NCBI RefSeq assembly: GCF_963662885.1
Contig: NZ_OY760055.1
Span: 568,001 to 632,000 of the forward strand
Direction: 5' to 3'
Length of the DNA stretch: 64,000 nucleotides
From: an uncultured Pseudodesulfovibrio sp.
GTDB lineage: Bacteria; Desulfobacterota; Desulfovibrionia; Desulfovibrionales; Desulfovibrionaceae
This document shows, piece by piece, positions 36,209 to 43,744 of the stretch; position 1 is the stretch's first letter, and each line of letters opens with the position of its first letter. A model generated the notes under the pieces. The model did not search any database. It was not told where the DNA came from and was given only the letters and a program-made list of their open reading frames with translations. Position numbers and translations under genes: made by a program.

Positions 36209-36949
36209 CTGAGCCCGGTCGGCCAACAGATCGAGATCGCCGCCGGCGGCCAGGCTGAGGTAGGACATGAACTTGCGGCTGACTTCCTGCAAAAAGGGAT
36301 TGGCCTCGGAGATGATCTCGAACAGCTCTGTGTCCTGGGTGAGCATCTTGGCGGCCGCGTCGAGCCTGCGCTTGAAGGACGGCGTGACAAACTCACGGAT
36401 ACCGTCCACATCGCGGGCAGCGGCCAGAAAGGCCACGGTGGAGGTGTAGTTCAGTCCCTGGATGTAGGCCATGGCCCGATCGTGATCCTCCGGCGTGGAG
36501 GCGAAGCAGGTGTACCCGCAGCGGGTGAACAGGTCGCCGACCAGCGCGGCTGCTTCCTCGTCACGGCTCCTGCCGGGCATGACCGCCACTCTGGGCTCGA
36601 ACCCTTCGGGAACGACCGCGCCGAACAGGGGGTGGGTGCCGACGACCGGCCCTTCGTAGCGTTTTACCATGGCCTTGACCGGCATAACCTTCACCGAACC
36701 CACGTCGCACAGGATGGTCGGGGCTTTAAGGAGGGGGGCCATGCGTTCGAGCACGGCGTCCATGGCCGTGACCGGCACGCTGAGCAGGAGCAGGTCGCAA
36801 CCTGAGAGCGCGGCGCGCACGTCCTCGTCCGAGGAATCGCGGTCCAGCCCGGTTACGGTCAGGCCGAGCCCGGCGAAGTCCGCCGAGAAGTGGCTGCCCA
36901 TCTGCCCGTCCGCACCCACGATGGTGATATGGTCGATGCCTTTTGCCAT
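36179..36949 (-). CDS. tyrA: Prephenate dehydrogenase (TyrA) with a Trp-Trp-Trp C-terminus
   Basis: NAD(P)-dependent oxidative decarboxylation of prephenate to 4-hydroxyphenylpyruvate, the tyrosine branch. The start at 36949 (MAKGIDHITIVGADGQMG) gives a complete Rossmann fold; GTHPLFGAVVPEG contains the conserved His region. At 256 residues it has no fused chorismate mutase (that activity is in PheA). The C-terminus reads ADRAQWWWRNDEAY. Three consecutive tryptophans so near the stop are unusual and sit exactly where an attenuator needs leader Trp codons. It follows aroA after 19 bases. Confidence 0.93.
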   Translation of the reverse strand: MAKGIDHITIVGADGQMGSHFSADFAGLGLTVTGLDRDSSDEDVRAALSGCDLLLLSVPVTAMDAVLERMAPLLKAPTILCDVGSVKVMPVKAMVKRYEGPVVGTHPLFGAVVPEGFEPRVAVMPGRSRDEEAAALVGDLFTRCGYTCFASTPEDHDRAMAYIQGLNYTSTVAFLAAARDVDGIREFVTPSFKRRLDAAAKMLTQDTELFEIISEANPFLQEVSRKFMSYLSLAAGGDLDLLADRAQWWWRNDEAY

Positions 36950-36968
36950 GGTTTCCGGTTTGTTCTGG

Positions 36969-38309
36969 TTAGCCGGTGATCTTCTTCCATTCGTCGAAGA
37001 AGCCCGGGAATGATTTGCCGACGCAAGCCGGATTGTCAAGGGAGACCTTTACCCCGGCCAGCTCGAACAGGGACATGGACATGGCCAGCCGATGGTCGTT
37101 GTAGGTCTTGAACTCAATTTTGTGGCCGCGCGGCAGGGCGCTGGGCCGGATGATCAGCGAGTCGTCGGTGGTCTCGGTCTCGCATCCGGTGCGGGCCACT
37201 TCCGCGGCGCAGGCGGCCAGCCGGTCCGTCTCCTTGATGCGCAGATGGGCCACATTGACGATGGTCGTCGGCGAGGAGGCGAAGGCGGCCACGGCTGCCA
37301 CTGTAGGCACCAGATCCGGGCAGCGACCCATGTCCACTTCCACGCCGCGCAGCCTGCCCGGCTCCACAACGATGCCGTCGAAATTGACCTTGATGGTCGC
37401 ACCCATCTGGCTGAGAATATCCATGATCGCCCGGTCGCCCTGGAGCGAATCCGCAACCAGCCCCTTGAGCTTTACGGGGCGGGGGCCCACGGCTCCGGCG
37501 GCCAGGAAATAACTGGCGTTGGACCAGTCGCCTTCCACCGCGTAGCCGGTGTTCTGGTATCCGGTGGGCTGGACGATGAACCGGACGTGTCCCGGGGTCA
37601 CCTGCTTGATGGAGCGCCAAGGCACGGCCTTCCATTCCTTGCCTTCCAAAACTTCCACGGAAAAGCCCGCCTTGAAGTCCTCCATAATCCGGAGGGTCAG
37701 GGCCACATAGGGCCAGGACACGGCCTTCTTGCCGGTCACGTTGATGGTGACCTCATGGTCGGCCATGGGCGCGCCCAGAAGCAGGCCGGACAGATATTGG
37801 CTGCTCTCCTCAAGGGTGATCTCGACGGATTTCTTCTTGTATCCGTTGGCCGTCATGATGAAAGGCAGGAATCCCTTTTCACCTTCGAAATCGAATTTGG
37901 TTCCCAGACCGGACAGTGCGCCGGTCAGCTCGGCCATGGGACGCTCGTGCATGCGCGGCGCGCCGTGGACCCGGAAGGTCCCCTTGCCCGCCGCGGCAAC
38001 GGCTGTCATCAACCGGCAGGTTGTCCCGGACTCGTGCATGAACAGCTCGTGCGGGGCTTCGTCCTTGTGCTTGCCGTCCGCATTGCCCCCCTTGGGGCCG
38101 TCTTCCATGCCCGTGACCACGAGCAGGCCGTCCTTTTCCTCTATGGACGCGCCGCAGGCCGTCAGGCAGCCCCGGGTGCGGGTGATGTCGTCGGAGTCCA
38201 GCGCCGAGGAAATCTCGGATACGCCCTTGGCCAGGGCGGCCGCGATCAGGGTGCGGTGGGACAGGGATTTGCTGGCCGGAGCATTGATGATGATCGGTTC
38301 CTTGGTCAT
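36969..38309 (-). CDS. aroA: 3-phosphoshikimate 1-carboxyvinyltransferase (EPSP synthase)
   Basis: Makes EPSP from shikimate 3-phosphate and PEP. The start at 38309 (MTKEPIIINAPASKSLSHRTL) overlaps the pheA stop in an ATGA, giving translational coupling. Motifs: APASKSLSHRT, ESGTTCRLMTA, IKETDRLAA and YNDHRLAMS. The glyphosate-site segment (ESGTTCRLMTA) departs from the class I LFLGNAGTAMRPL pattern. Length 446 residues. Confidence 0.95.
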   Translation of the reverse strand: MTKEPIIINAPASKSLSHRTLIAAALAKGVSEISSALDSDDITRTRGCLTACGASIEEKDGLLVVTGMEDGPKGGNADGKHKDEAPHELFMHESGTTCRLMTAVAAAGKGTFRVHGAPRMHERPMAELTGALSGLGTKFDFEGEKGFLPFIMTANGYKKKSVEITLEESSQYLSGLLLGAPMADHEVTINVTGKKAVSWPYVALTLRIMEDFKAGFSVEVLEGKEWKAVPWRSIKQVTPGHVRFIVQPTGYQNTGYAVEGDWSNASYFLAAGAVGPRPVKLKGLVADSLQGDRAIMDILSQMGATIKVNFDGIVVEPGRLRGVEVDMGRCPDLVPTVAAVAAFASSPTTIVNVAHLRIKETDRLAACAAEVARTGCETETTDDSLIIRPSALPRGHKIEFKTYNDHRLAMSMSLFELAGVKVSLDNPACVGKSFPGFFDEWKKITG

Positions 38310-39409
38310 TGCAGTTCCTCCTGGGTGGGGTAGGTGCCGAGGACGCGCAGGGTCAGGCATTGTTGACGGATGTCGTCCAGCACGTCCTCGTACCGGCCGC
38401 CGCCCAGGTCACAGGCCAGGTCGGCGAAAAAGACGTATTTCCATTTTTCGCCGCGGAAGGGCCGGGATTCGAGCTTGGTCACGTTGATGCCCTGGTGGGC
38501 CAGAGTGGTCAGCACCCGGGCCAGCGCGCCAGGACGGTTGGGCGTGGTGAACAGGATCGAGGTCTTGTCGCGCCGGTCCTCCTGGGACGGAGCCGCGCCG
38601 ATGATCACGAAGCGGGTCCAGTTGTCCGGCAGATCCTCGATGGACTCGGCCAGAATGTTCATGCCGTGCATGTCCGCCAGCTTGCGATGGCCGATCACGG
38701 CGGCGGCCTTCTTGCTCGCCACCACCTCGGCGGCCTCTGCCGTGGACTCCATGGGGATGGTCGGCACGTCGCGCAGATTGGCGTGCAGCCAGTCGCGGCA
38801 CTGGCCCAGCGGTTGCGGGTGGGAGTAGATGACCTCCACGTTCTCCACCTTGTCGGCGTGGGAGATGAGGCAGTGGCTGATGCGGCTGAAGACTTCGGCC
38901 TGAATGTAGACCTTGTACTTCATGAACAGGTCCACGACCTGGCCCACGGTGCCCTCGATGGAGTTCTCCAGCGGGATGACGCCCAGTTCGGCTCCTTCCT
39001 CGGCCACGGCCCGGAAGATTTCCTCGAAGTTGCCCTTGGGCGTCAGCGAGGCGGACGAGCCCATGTGCTCGATGGCCGCAAAATAGGAAAAGGTGCCTTC
39101 GGGGCCGAGATAGACCACGCGTTCGGGGCGTTGCAGATGGCGGGACGAACTCATGATCTCGCGGTAGATGGTCCGCAGATGTTTGTCCGGGAGCGGGCCG
39201 GGCGAGGAGTTCGCGATTTTGTCCATGACTTCCTGCTCGCGGAACGGCTTGTAGATGGCCTCGCCCTTGGCCGCCTTGTACCGGCCCACGCTCAGGGAAA
39301 CCTGAGCCCGCTGGTTGAGCAGGTCCACGATACGTTTGTCGAGTTCGTCGATGGACTCACGCAGTTCCCCAAGATCGGGGATGTCGTTCTGGTCTTTCTT
39401 GTCAGCCAT
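38306..39409 (-). CDS. pheA: Bifunctional chorismate mutase/prephenate dehydratase
   Basis: The phenylalanine branch enzyme. The start at 39409 (MADKKDQND) follows GGAG. Chorismate mutase helices occupy about residues 14-93 (LRESIDELDKRIVDLLNQRA); the dehydratase begins at VVYLGPEGTFSYFAA, with ISHCLIS; the C-terminal ACT domain has RPGALARVL and LESRPFRG, the Phe-binding motifs for feedback inhibition. Length 367 residues. Upstream, 222 bases separate it from the DHQ synthase II gene and hold hairpin copy E. Confidence 0.96.
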   Translation of the reverse strand: MADKKDQNDIPDLGELRESIDELDKRIVDLLNQRAQVSLSVGRYKAAKGEAIYKPFREQEVMDKIANSSPGPLPDKHLRTIYREIMSSSRHLQRPERVVYLGPEGTFSYFAAIEHMGSSASLTPKGNFEEIFRAVAEEGAELGVIPLENSIEGTVGQVVDLFMKYKVYIQAEVFSRISHCLISHADKVENVEVIYSHPQPLGQCRDWLHANLRDVPTIPMESTAEAAEVVASKKAAAVIGHRKLADMHGMNILAESIEDLPDNWTRFVIIGAAPSQEDRRDKTSILFTTPNRPGALARVLTTLAHQGINVTKLESRPFRGEKWKYVFFADLACDLGGGRYEDVLDDIRQQCLTLRVLGTYPTQEELQ

Positions 39410-39424
39410 AATATCTCCGGGAAT

Positions 39425-39466
39425 GCCTCCGGTGGCGGGGGAGAACCCTTTGGAAGAGTTTTCCCG
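39425..39466 (+). repeat. CCGCCGG-type hairpin element, copy E (degenerate)
   Basis: GCCTCCGGTGGC, then GGGAGAAC ... GTTTTCCC as an 8-bp stem, then CCTGAACTTTTATCGCGCC. It is in plus orientation, opposite to the surrounding operon, and less perfect than the other copies. Confidence 0.5.
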
Positions 39467-39631
39467 AACCCCCATCCTGAACTTTTATCGCGCCTTCGGC
39501 AGGGCCGTGTGAGCGCGGTTGTTTTCGCTCATCTTATTACTGTCATGCTTCATTGGACAGTTTTTCTCAACCCCCACCCACGTAATGCGGCATAAATGTT
39601 TAACAAGGGAAAGGGGATGGGAGTATGAGCG

Positions 39632-40615
39632 TTACCCTTCCTTGATCTCTTCCTTGATACGCATGCCGAAGTGGCGTCCAGCCTCGTCGGTGCGCACGAG
39701 GATCTTGTCCCCGACCTTGAGGGTGACCACGGATACGGGCTCGCCCTTGTCCGAAACCACACGGATGGTCTCGGCGTTCTGCAGGAACACCTGTCCGCTC
39801 TTCACGCCGCTTGCGGTCTTAACCTCGGCGGAGATCAGGAGCATGGGCCGGACTTCCACCTTGACGCGGCCAACCGTGGCCAGGGAGGTGGTTCCGTCAG
39901 CGCCCACGATGAGCACGTCCGTACCCGAGGCCAGCTCTTCGAGATAGGTGGTCTTGTCGCCGGGCATCTGGGCATAGGCGTGGACCGCGCCCGCGTTGAC
40001 CCGGAAGGGGCGGGCGGCCACGTACGGGTTGGATTCGGTTTCGGCGTGGACCAGGAAGGAGAAGGCGCTGGAGTTGCCGATGAGCATGCCTTGGCCCTTC
40101 TTGAGCATGGAGATGGTGTCCACGCAGACGCGGTGGCCCAGGCCGGTGGCTTCGATGGCGGTGACGGTGGCGGTGGAGAGTTCCATGGTTCCCTGGGAGA
40201 GTTTGAGTTCGGCGACGATTTGCTTCAGGTCGGCGGCTCCCTCTGGCAGTACCACGATGGTGTCGCAGCCACGTTCGAGGATGCCCGCCGCCAGGATGGC
40301 ACGGTCCAGGGATTCACATTCCAGGGCCAGGGTGTCCACCTGAGCCAGGATGTTTTCCACGGGGATGATCTCCCAGCCTTTTTTGAGGACCACGTCCTTG
40401 CCCGCCTTGATGGCTTTGACGGCTACGTCCTCATCCGCCTTTTTTGTCAGTTCGACAACGGGCATGTCCTCGGGAGTGATGACGGTGACGCGGCCAAGTG
40501 CCCGAACGTCCTCGGCGCGGTCCTTTTCGACCATGACGGCGTCCACGCCGGATTCCAGAGCAAGGGTGACCAGAGTCTTGTCGAAGGGGACGGATTTGAA
40601 GATGACTTTTTTCAT
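39632..40615 (-). CDS. 3-dehydroquinate synthase II (archaeal type)
   Basis: The NAD-dependent oxidative deamination/cyclisation of ADH to 3-dehydroquinate, replacing AroB in organisms that start aromatic synthesis from DKFP and aspartate semialdehyde. The start at 40615 is MKKVIFKSVPFDKTLV. Family features: VDTISMLKKGQGMLIGN, NPYVAARPFRVNAGAVHAY and VGADGTTSLATVGRVKVE. The length of 327 residues matches the archaeal family (MJ1249 group). It is 10 bases after the ADH synthase gene; together they make the alternative shikimate entry. Confidence 0.93.
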   Translation of the reverse strand: MKKVIFKSVPFDKTLVTLALESGVDAVMVEKDRAEDVRALGRVTVITPEDMPVVELTKKADEDVAVKAIKAGKDVVLKKGWEIIPVENILAQVDTLALECESLDRAILAAGILERGCDTIVVLPEGAADLKQIVAELKLSQGTMELSTATVTAIEATGLGHRVCVDTISMLKKGQGMLIGNSSAFSFLVHAETESNPYVAARPFRVNAGAVHAYAQMPGDKTTYLEELASGTDVLIVGADGTTSLATVGRVKVEVRPMLLISAEVKTASGVKSGQVFLQNAETIRVVSDKGEPVSVVTLKVGDKILVRTDEAGRHFGMRIKEEIKEG

Positions 40616-40625
40616 GATGGTTCCG

Positions 40626-41423
40626 CTATGCGTTGAGATGGTTGAGGGCGGTTTCGACGGATTCGTCACCATGGACGATCATGTTCAGGGCCTGCACGAG
40701 GCGGGTGGGGTTTTCGTGCTGGAAGACGTTGCGGCCGACGGACAAACCCGCGCCGCCCGCTTCCAGGGAATCGTGGACCATCTGGAGAAACGCTTCTGTG
40801 CTGTCCAGCTTGGGTCCGCCCGCGATGACCACGGGGACGCAGCAGGAATCGCACACGTGGGCGAAGGTCTCCTTGTCGCCGGTGTAGTTGACCTTGACCA
40901 CGTCCGCGCCCAGCTCGGTGCCCACGCGGGCGCAGTGGGCCACGACCTCGGGAGCGTATTCGTTCTTCACCTTGGGGCCGCGAGCGTAGACCATGGCCAG
41001 GAGCGGGATGCCCCAGTTGGCGGCTTCGGAGGACATTCTGCCGAAATCGCCGAGCATGGCGGCCTCGGTTTCGTCGCCGAGGTTGCAGTGGATGGATACG
41101 GCGTCAGCACCCAGTCTGATGGCGTCCTCCACTGAAGCGACCAGAGATTTGGCGTTGGGGAAGGGGGAGAGGGTGGTGGAGGCGGACAGGTGGACGATGA
41201 GCCCGATGTCCTTGCCCTGGGCGCGGTGGCCGCAGCGGACCAGGCCCTTGTGCTCGATGACGGCGTTGGCCCCGCCGTCCACGACACGGCCCACCGCCTC
41301 GCGCATGTCTACCAGTCCGTCGATGGGGCCGACGGTTACGCCGTGGTCCATGGGGACCACGATGGTCCGGCCAGTGTTGCGGTTGAAGATGCGTTCCAGC
41401 CTGATGGCTTTACCGATGTGCAT
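40626..41423 (-). CDS. 2-amino-3,7-dideoxy-D-threo-hept-6-ulosonate (ADH) synthase
   Basis: A class I aldolase of the DhnA/FbaB group (MJ0400-like) that joins DKFP with aspartate semialdehyde. It starts MHIGKAIRLERIFNRNTGR after GGAG. VVPMDHGVTVGPIDGL holds the catalytic Asp; VVKVNYTGD holds the Schiff-base Lys; VVIAGGPK is the phosphate loop. A general fructose-bisphosphate aldolase is the alternative reading, but direct linkage to DHQ synthase II and aro genes decides for ADH synthase. First structural gene of the aromatic supraoperon, behind an attenuator. Confidence 0.93.
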   Translation of the reverse strand: MHIGKAIRLERIFNRNTGRTIVVPMDHGVTVGPIDGLVDMREAVGRVVDGGANAVIEHKGLVRCGHRAQGKDIGLIVHLSASTTLSPFPNAKSLVASVEDAIRLGADAVSIHCNLGDETEAAMLGDFGRMSSEAANWGIPLLAMVYARGPKVKNEYAPEVVAHCARVGTELGADVVKVNYTGDKETFAHVCDSCCVPVVIAGGPKLDSTEAFLQMVHDSLEAGGAGLSVGRNVFQHENPTRLVQALNMIVHGDESVETALNHLNA

Positions 41424-41482
41424 GTTCTCTCTCCTTTGAAGTTGTTTGCCTCAAGGAGCCGACTTGTCGTCGACGGCCGGAT

Positions 41483-41590
41483 AAAAAACAAGGGCCGCCG
41501 GCTTTCGCCTGCGGCCCTTGAAGAAGTTTTTGCTTTTCTGTGTGATCCACCAAAAGGTTACACAGCACCTCTTCCAAGCCCGCAGGCGCG
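41483..41590 (-). promoter_or_regulatory. Aromatic amino acid attenuator (antiterminator/terminator)
   Basis: Terminator: CAAGGGCCGC / GCGGCCCTTG (41511-41520 with 41489-41498), capped by GGC-GAAA-GCC and followed by six T. The competing arm inside the leader gene (41575-41588) reads CGCCTGCGG-G-CTTG and pairs with the terminator's left side CAAG-GG-CCGCAGGCG (41506-41520) over 9 plus 4 bp. A small hairpin CTGTGT/ACACAG (41538-41565) lies between. The competing arm can also fold on itself (AGCCGC with GCGGGCT), which a ribosome stalled on the aromatic codons would prevent. Confidence 0.8.
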
Positions 41591-41653
41591 GCTAAACCAA
41601 TACCAAAAATAAAAGTTGGAAAAGTATGCGGTGGAAACGGTGGTGGAATTCAT
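41558..41653 (-). CDS. Aromatic leader peptide (31 residues)
   Basis: A short gene beginning MNSTTVSTA and then reading YFSNFYFWYWF (residues 10-20), nine aromatic residues out of eleven with all of Phe, Tyr and Trp, then SRACGLGRGAV and TAA. It lies directly ahead of a terminator/antiterminator switch and the ADH synthase gene, the layout of a translational attenuator. The ribosome site is weak. The plausible -35 TTGACA at 41684-41689 would start the RNA close to the ATG, so a leaderless message is possible. Confidence 0.85.
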   Translation of the reverse strand: MNSTTVSTAYFSNFYFWYWFSRACGLGRGAV

Positions 41654-41660
41654 GACCTAA

Positions 41661-41689
41661 GAGCTACACCTTCAAGGCTTTTCTGTCAA
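41661..41689 (-). promoter_or_regulatory. Candidate promoter for the aromatic supraoperon
   Basis: TTGACA (41684-41689), a 17-base spacer, and a poor -10 TAGCTC (41661-41666). A second candidate -10 (TATATA, near 41734-41740) lies further upstream. The rest of the 250-base gap to amtB is AT-rich, with the repeated TTGACAATTTT/TTGACAATTTT pattern at 41769-41797 on the plus strand, and holds no gene. Confidence 0.4.
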
Positions 41690-41910
41690 TTAAAACTTTT
41701 GTCACAATTTCGAGGAGATAGCTCCCATTACCTTATATATCTGCGACCGGCGGTCATTTTTTAGCGTTTTTGACAATTTTTTACATATTGACAATTTTGG
41801 GGTAATTTTCACCCTGCAAAAATGTAATTTATCACAAAAATGAAAAAATACGGTCACAGTCGATAGGCAGGAAAGGGCGAATTTACGCCAATAGCAATAA
41901 AAACCGTAGT

Positions 41911-41925
41911 TGGCACGACTCTTGA
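41911..41925 (+). promoter_or_regulatory. Probable sigma-54 promoter for amtB-glnK
   Basis: TGGCACGACTCTTGAT matches the -24 element (TGGCAC) with correct spacing to a -12-like TTGA (consensus TTGC). It lies 50 bases ahead of the amtB start. Nitrogen control of ammonium transporters by sigma-54 is well known in proteobacteria. Confidence 0.7.
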
Positions 41926-41975
41926 TAAGAGGGAGGCAGGTTAGAAACGCATTCCATTCAAAGAGGAGTATTGCA

Positions 41976-43310
41976 ATGTTTTCGAGAAAGTCCCCGACCC
42001 ATGTTTCCAAGAGGCTCGCCATCGGCGTGGCCGCTTTGGTAGCAGCCCTGACCCCCACCCTCGCCTTCGCGCAGGATGTGGAGTACCTGACCCAGTCCAA
42101 CGCCAACATCCTGTGGACGCTGATCGCCGCCGCAATGGTCATGATCATGCAGGCTGGCTTCGCCTGTGTCGAGTGCGGTTTCACTCGCGCCAAAAACGCG
42201 GGTAACATCATGATGAAGAACTTCCTGGACTACGCAGCGGGTTCCATCATCTTCTTCCTGTTCGGCTACGCCATCATGTTCGGCGCTGACGCCGGCGGCT
42301 TCATCGGCACCTCCGGTTACGCCCTTTCCGGCATCACCGAGGCCGACCTGCCCTGGACCTACACCTTCTGGTTCTTCCAGTCCGTGTTTGCCGCCACCGC
42401 CGCGACCATCGTTTCCGGTGGTATGGCCGAGCGTACCAAGTTCGGTACCTACGTCATTATTTCCATGGTCATCTCCGGCCTGATCTACCCCATCTCCGGT
42501 CACTGGATCTGGGGCGGCGGCTGGCTGGGCGAGCTCGGCTTCTGCGACTTCGCCGGTTCCACCGTTGTTCACTCCGTTGGTGGCTGGATCGCTCTCGTCG
42601 GCGCCATGGTTCTCGGCCCGCGCATCGGCAAGTACACCGAAGACGGCAAGGCCAACGCCATCCCGGGCCACAACATCCCGCTGGCCGGTCTGGGCGTCTT
42701 CATCCTCTGGTTCGGTTGGTTCGGCTTCAACCCCGGTTCCACTGTCGAGGCTAACGACTCCATCGGTCTGATCGCCATGAACACCACCCTGGCCGCCTGC
42801 GCCGGTATGCTCGCCTCCATGGTCTTCGCCTGGATCCGCTTCGGCAAGCCTGACATCTCCATGTCCATGAACGGCGCTCTGGCCGGTCTGGTCGCCATCA
42901 CCGCTCCCTGCGCCACCGTCACCCCCGGCCCCTCCGTCGTTATCGGTCTGGTCGCCGGTGTGCTGGTTGTCATTTCCATCGAGTTCATCGACAAGGTCCT
43001 CAAGATCGACGATCCGGTCGGCGCCTCCTCGGTCCACGGTGTCTGCGGCGCCTGGGGTACCATCGCCTGCGGCCTGTTCAATGTTGACGGCGGCCTGTTC
43101 TACGGCGGCGGCGCCCACCTCCTCGGTGTGCAGCTGCTCGGCGTGGGCGCGGTCTTCGTCTGGGCCTTCGGTACCGGCTTCATCCTGATGTCCGTCCTCA
43201 AGGGCGTCCTGGGCCTGCGCGCTTCCAAGGAAGAAGAACTCAAGGGTCTGGACATTGGCGAACACGGCTCCGAGGCCTACAATGGCTTCCAGCTCTTCAG
43301 CAACGAGTAG
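41976..43310 (+). CDS. amtB: Ammonium transporter AmtB
   Basis: An inner-membrane ammonium channel of 444 residues. The start at 41976 (MFSRKSPTHVSKRLAIG) follows GAGGAG and gives a signal peptide ending near AFA, as in other Amt proteins. The twin conserved histidines are in STVVHSVGGW and SSVHGVCGAWG; the signature segment NPGSTVEANDS is also present. It is followed after 42 bases by the PII gene, the classic amtB-glnK pair. Confidence 0.97.
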   Translation: MFSRKSPTHVSKRLAIGVAALVAALTPTLAFAQDVEYLTQSNANILWTLIAAAMVMIMQAGFACVECGFTRAKNAGNIMMKNFLDYAAGSIIFFLFGYAIMFGADAGGFIGTSGYALSGITEADLPWTYTFWFFQSVFAATAATIVSGGMAERTKFGTYVIISMVISGLIYPISGHWIWGGGWLGELGFCDFAGSTVVHSVGGWIALVGAMVLGPRIGKYTEDGKANAIPGHNIPLAGLGVFILWFGWFGFNPGSTVEANDSIGLIAMNTTLAACAGMLASMVFAWIRFGKPDISMSMNGALAGLVAITAPCATVTPGPSVVIGLVAGVLVVISIEFIDKVLKIDDPVGASSVHGVCGAWGTIACGLFNVDGGLFYGGGAHLLGVQLLGVGAVFVWAFGTGFILMSVLKGVLGLRASKEEELKGLDIGEHGSEAYNGFQLFSNE

Positions 43311-43352
43311 TCCGCTAACGTAATCAGAGATCATCTTAAGGAGATATAAGAA

Positions 43353-43685
43353 ATGAAGCTTATCGTTGCATACATCAGGCCTGAAAAGTTGAACGACGTG
43401 AAGCAGGCGCTTTACGCCAAGGAGATCTACTCCCTGTCCGTGACCAACATCCTGGGCTCCGGACGCCAGAAGGGATTCACTGAAACCTACCGCGGCGTGC
43501 AGATGGAAGTGAACCTGCTCAAGAAAGTCCGCCTCGAGATCGGCGTCAACGACGATTTCGAACAGAAGGCCATCGACGCCATCCTGTCCTCCGGACAGAC
43601 CGGTTCCGAAGGCGACGGCGTGATCTTCGTCACCGAACTGACCAAGGCCCTGCGCATCAGGACCGGTGAGGACGGAATCCTCTAG
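43353..43685 (+). CDS. glnK: PII signal protein (GlnK/GlnB family) lacking the uridylylated Tyr51
   Basis: A 110-residue trimeric nitrogen sensor that would plug AmtB when nitrogen is plentiful. MKLIVAYIRPEKLNDVK, GRQKGFTETYRGV and EGDGVIFVTELTKALRIRTGE are PII hallmarks. The T-loop position 51, Tyr in enterobacterial proteins and the site of uridylylation, is Met here (YRGVQMEVN). Control would then be by ATP/ADP/2-oxoglutarate binding alone. A strong GGAG ribosome site precedes it. Confidence 0.95.
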   Translation: MKLIVAYIRPEKLNDVKQALYAKEIYSLSVTNILGSGRQKGFTETYRGVQMEVNLLKKVRLEIGVNDDFEQKAIDAILSSGQTGSEGDGVIFVTELTKALRIRTGEDGIL

Positions 43686-43709
43686 AACGGATTGCGAAAG
43701 CATATAAGC

Positions 43710-43741
43710 GCCGGGGCGGCGTCGACCACCGCCGCCCCGGC
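43710..43741 (+). terminator. Terminator downstream of glnK
   Basis: A 12-bp stem GCCGGGGCGGCG / CGCCGCCCCGGC with an 8-base loop. The tail is only CTTAT, but the stem is very stable and lies 25 bases after the glnK stop. Confidence 0.75.
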
Positions 43742-43744
43742 CTT

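Noticed and set aside
41958..43703. 581-codon open frame on the minus strand
   Set aside because: Antisense of amtB and glnK, both certain; composition is typical of an antisense frame (Asp/Gly/His-rich).
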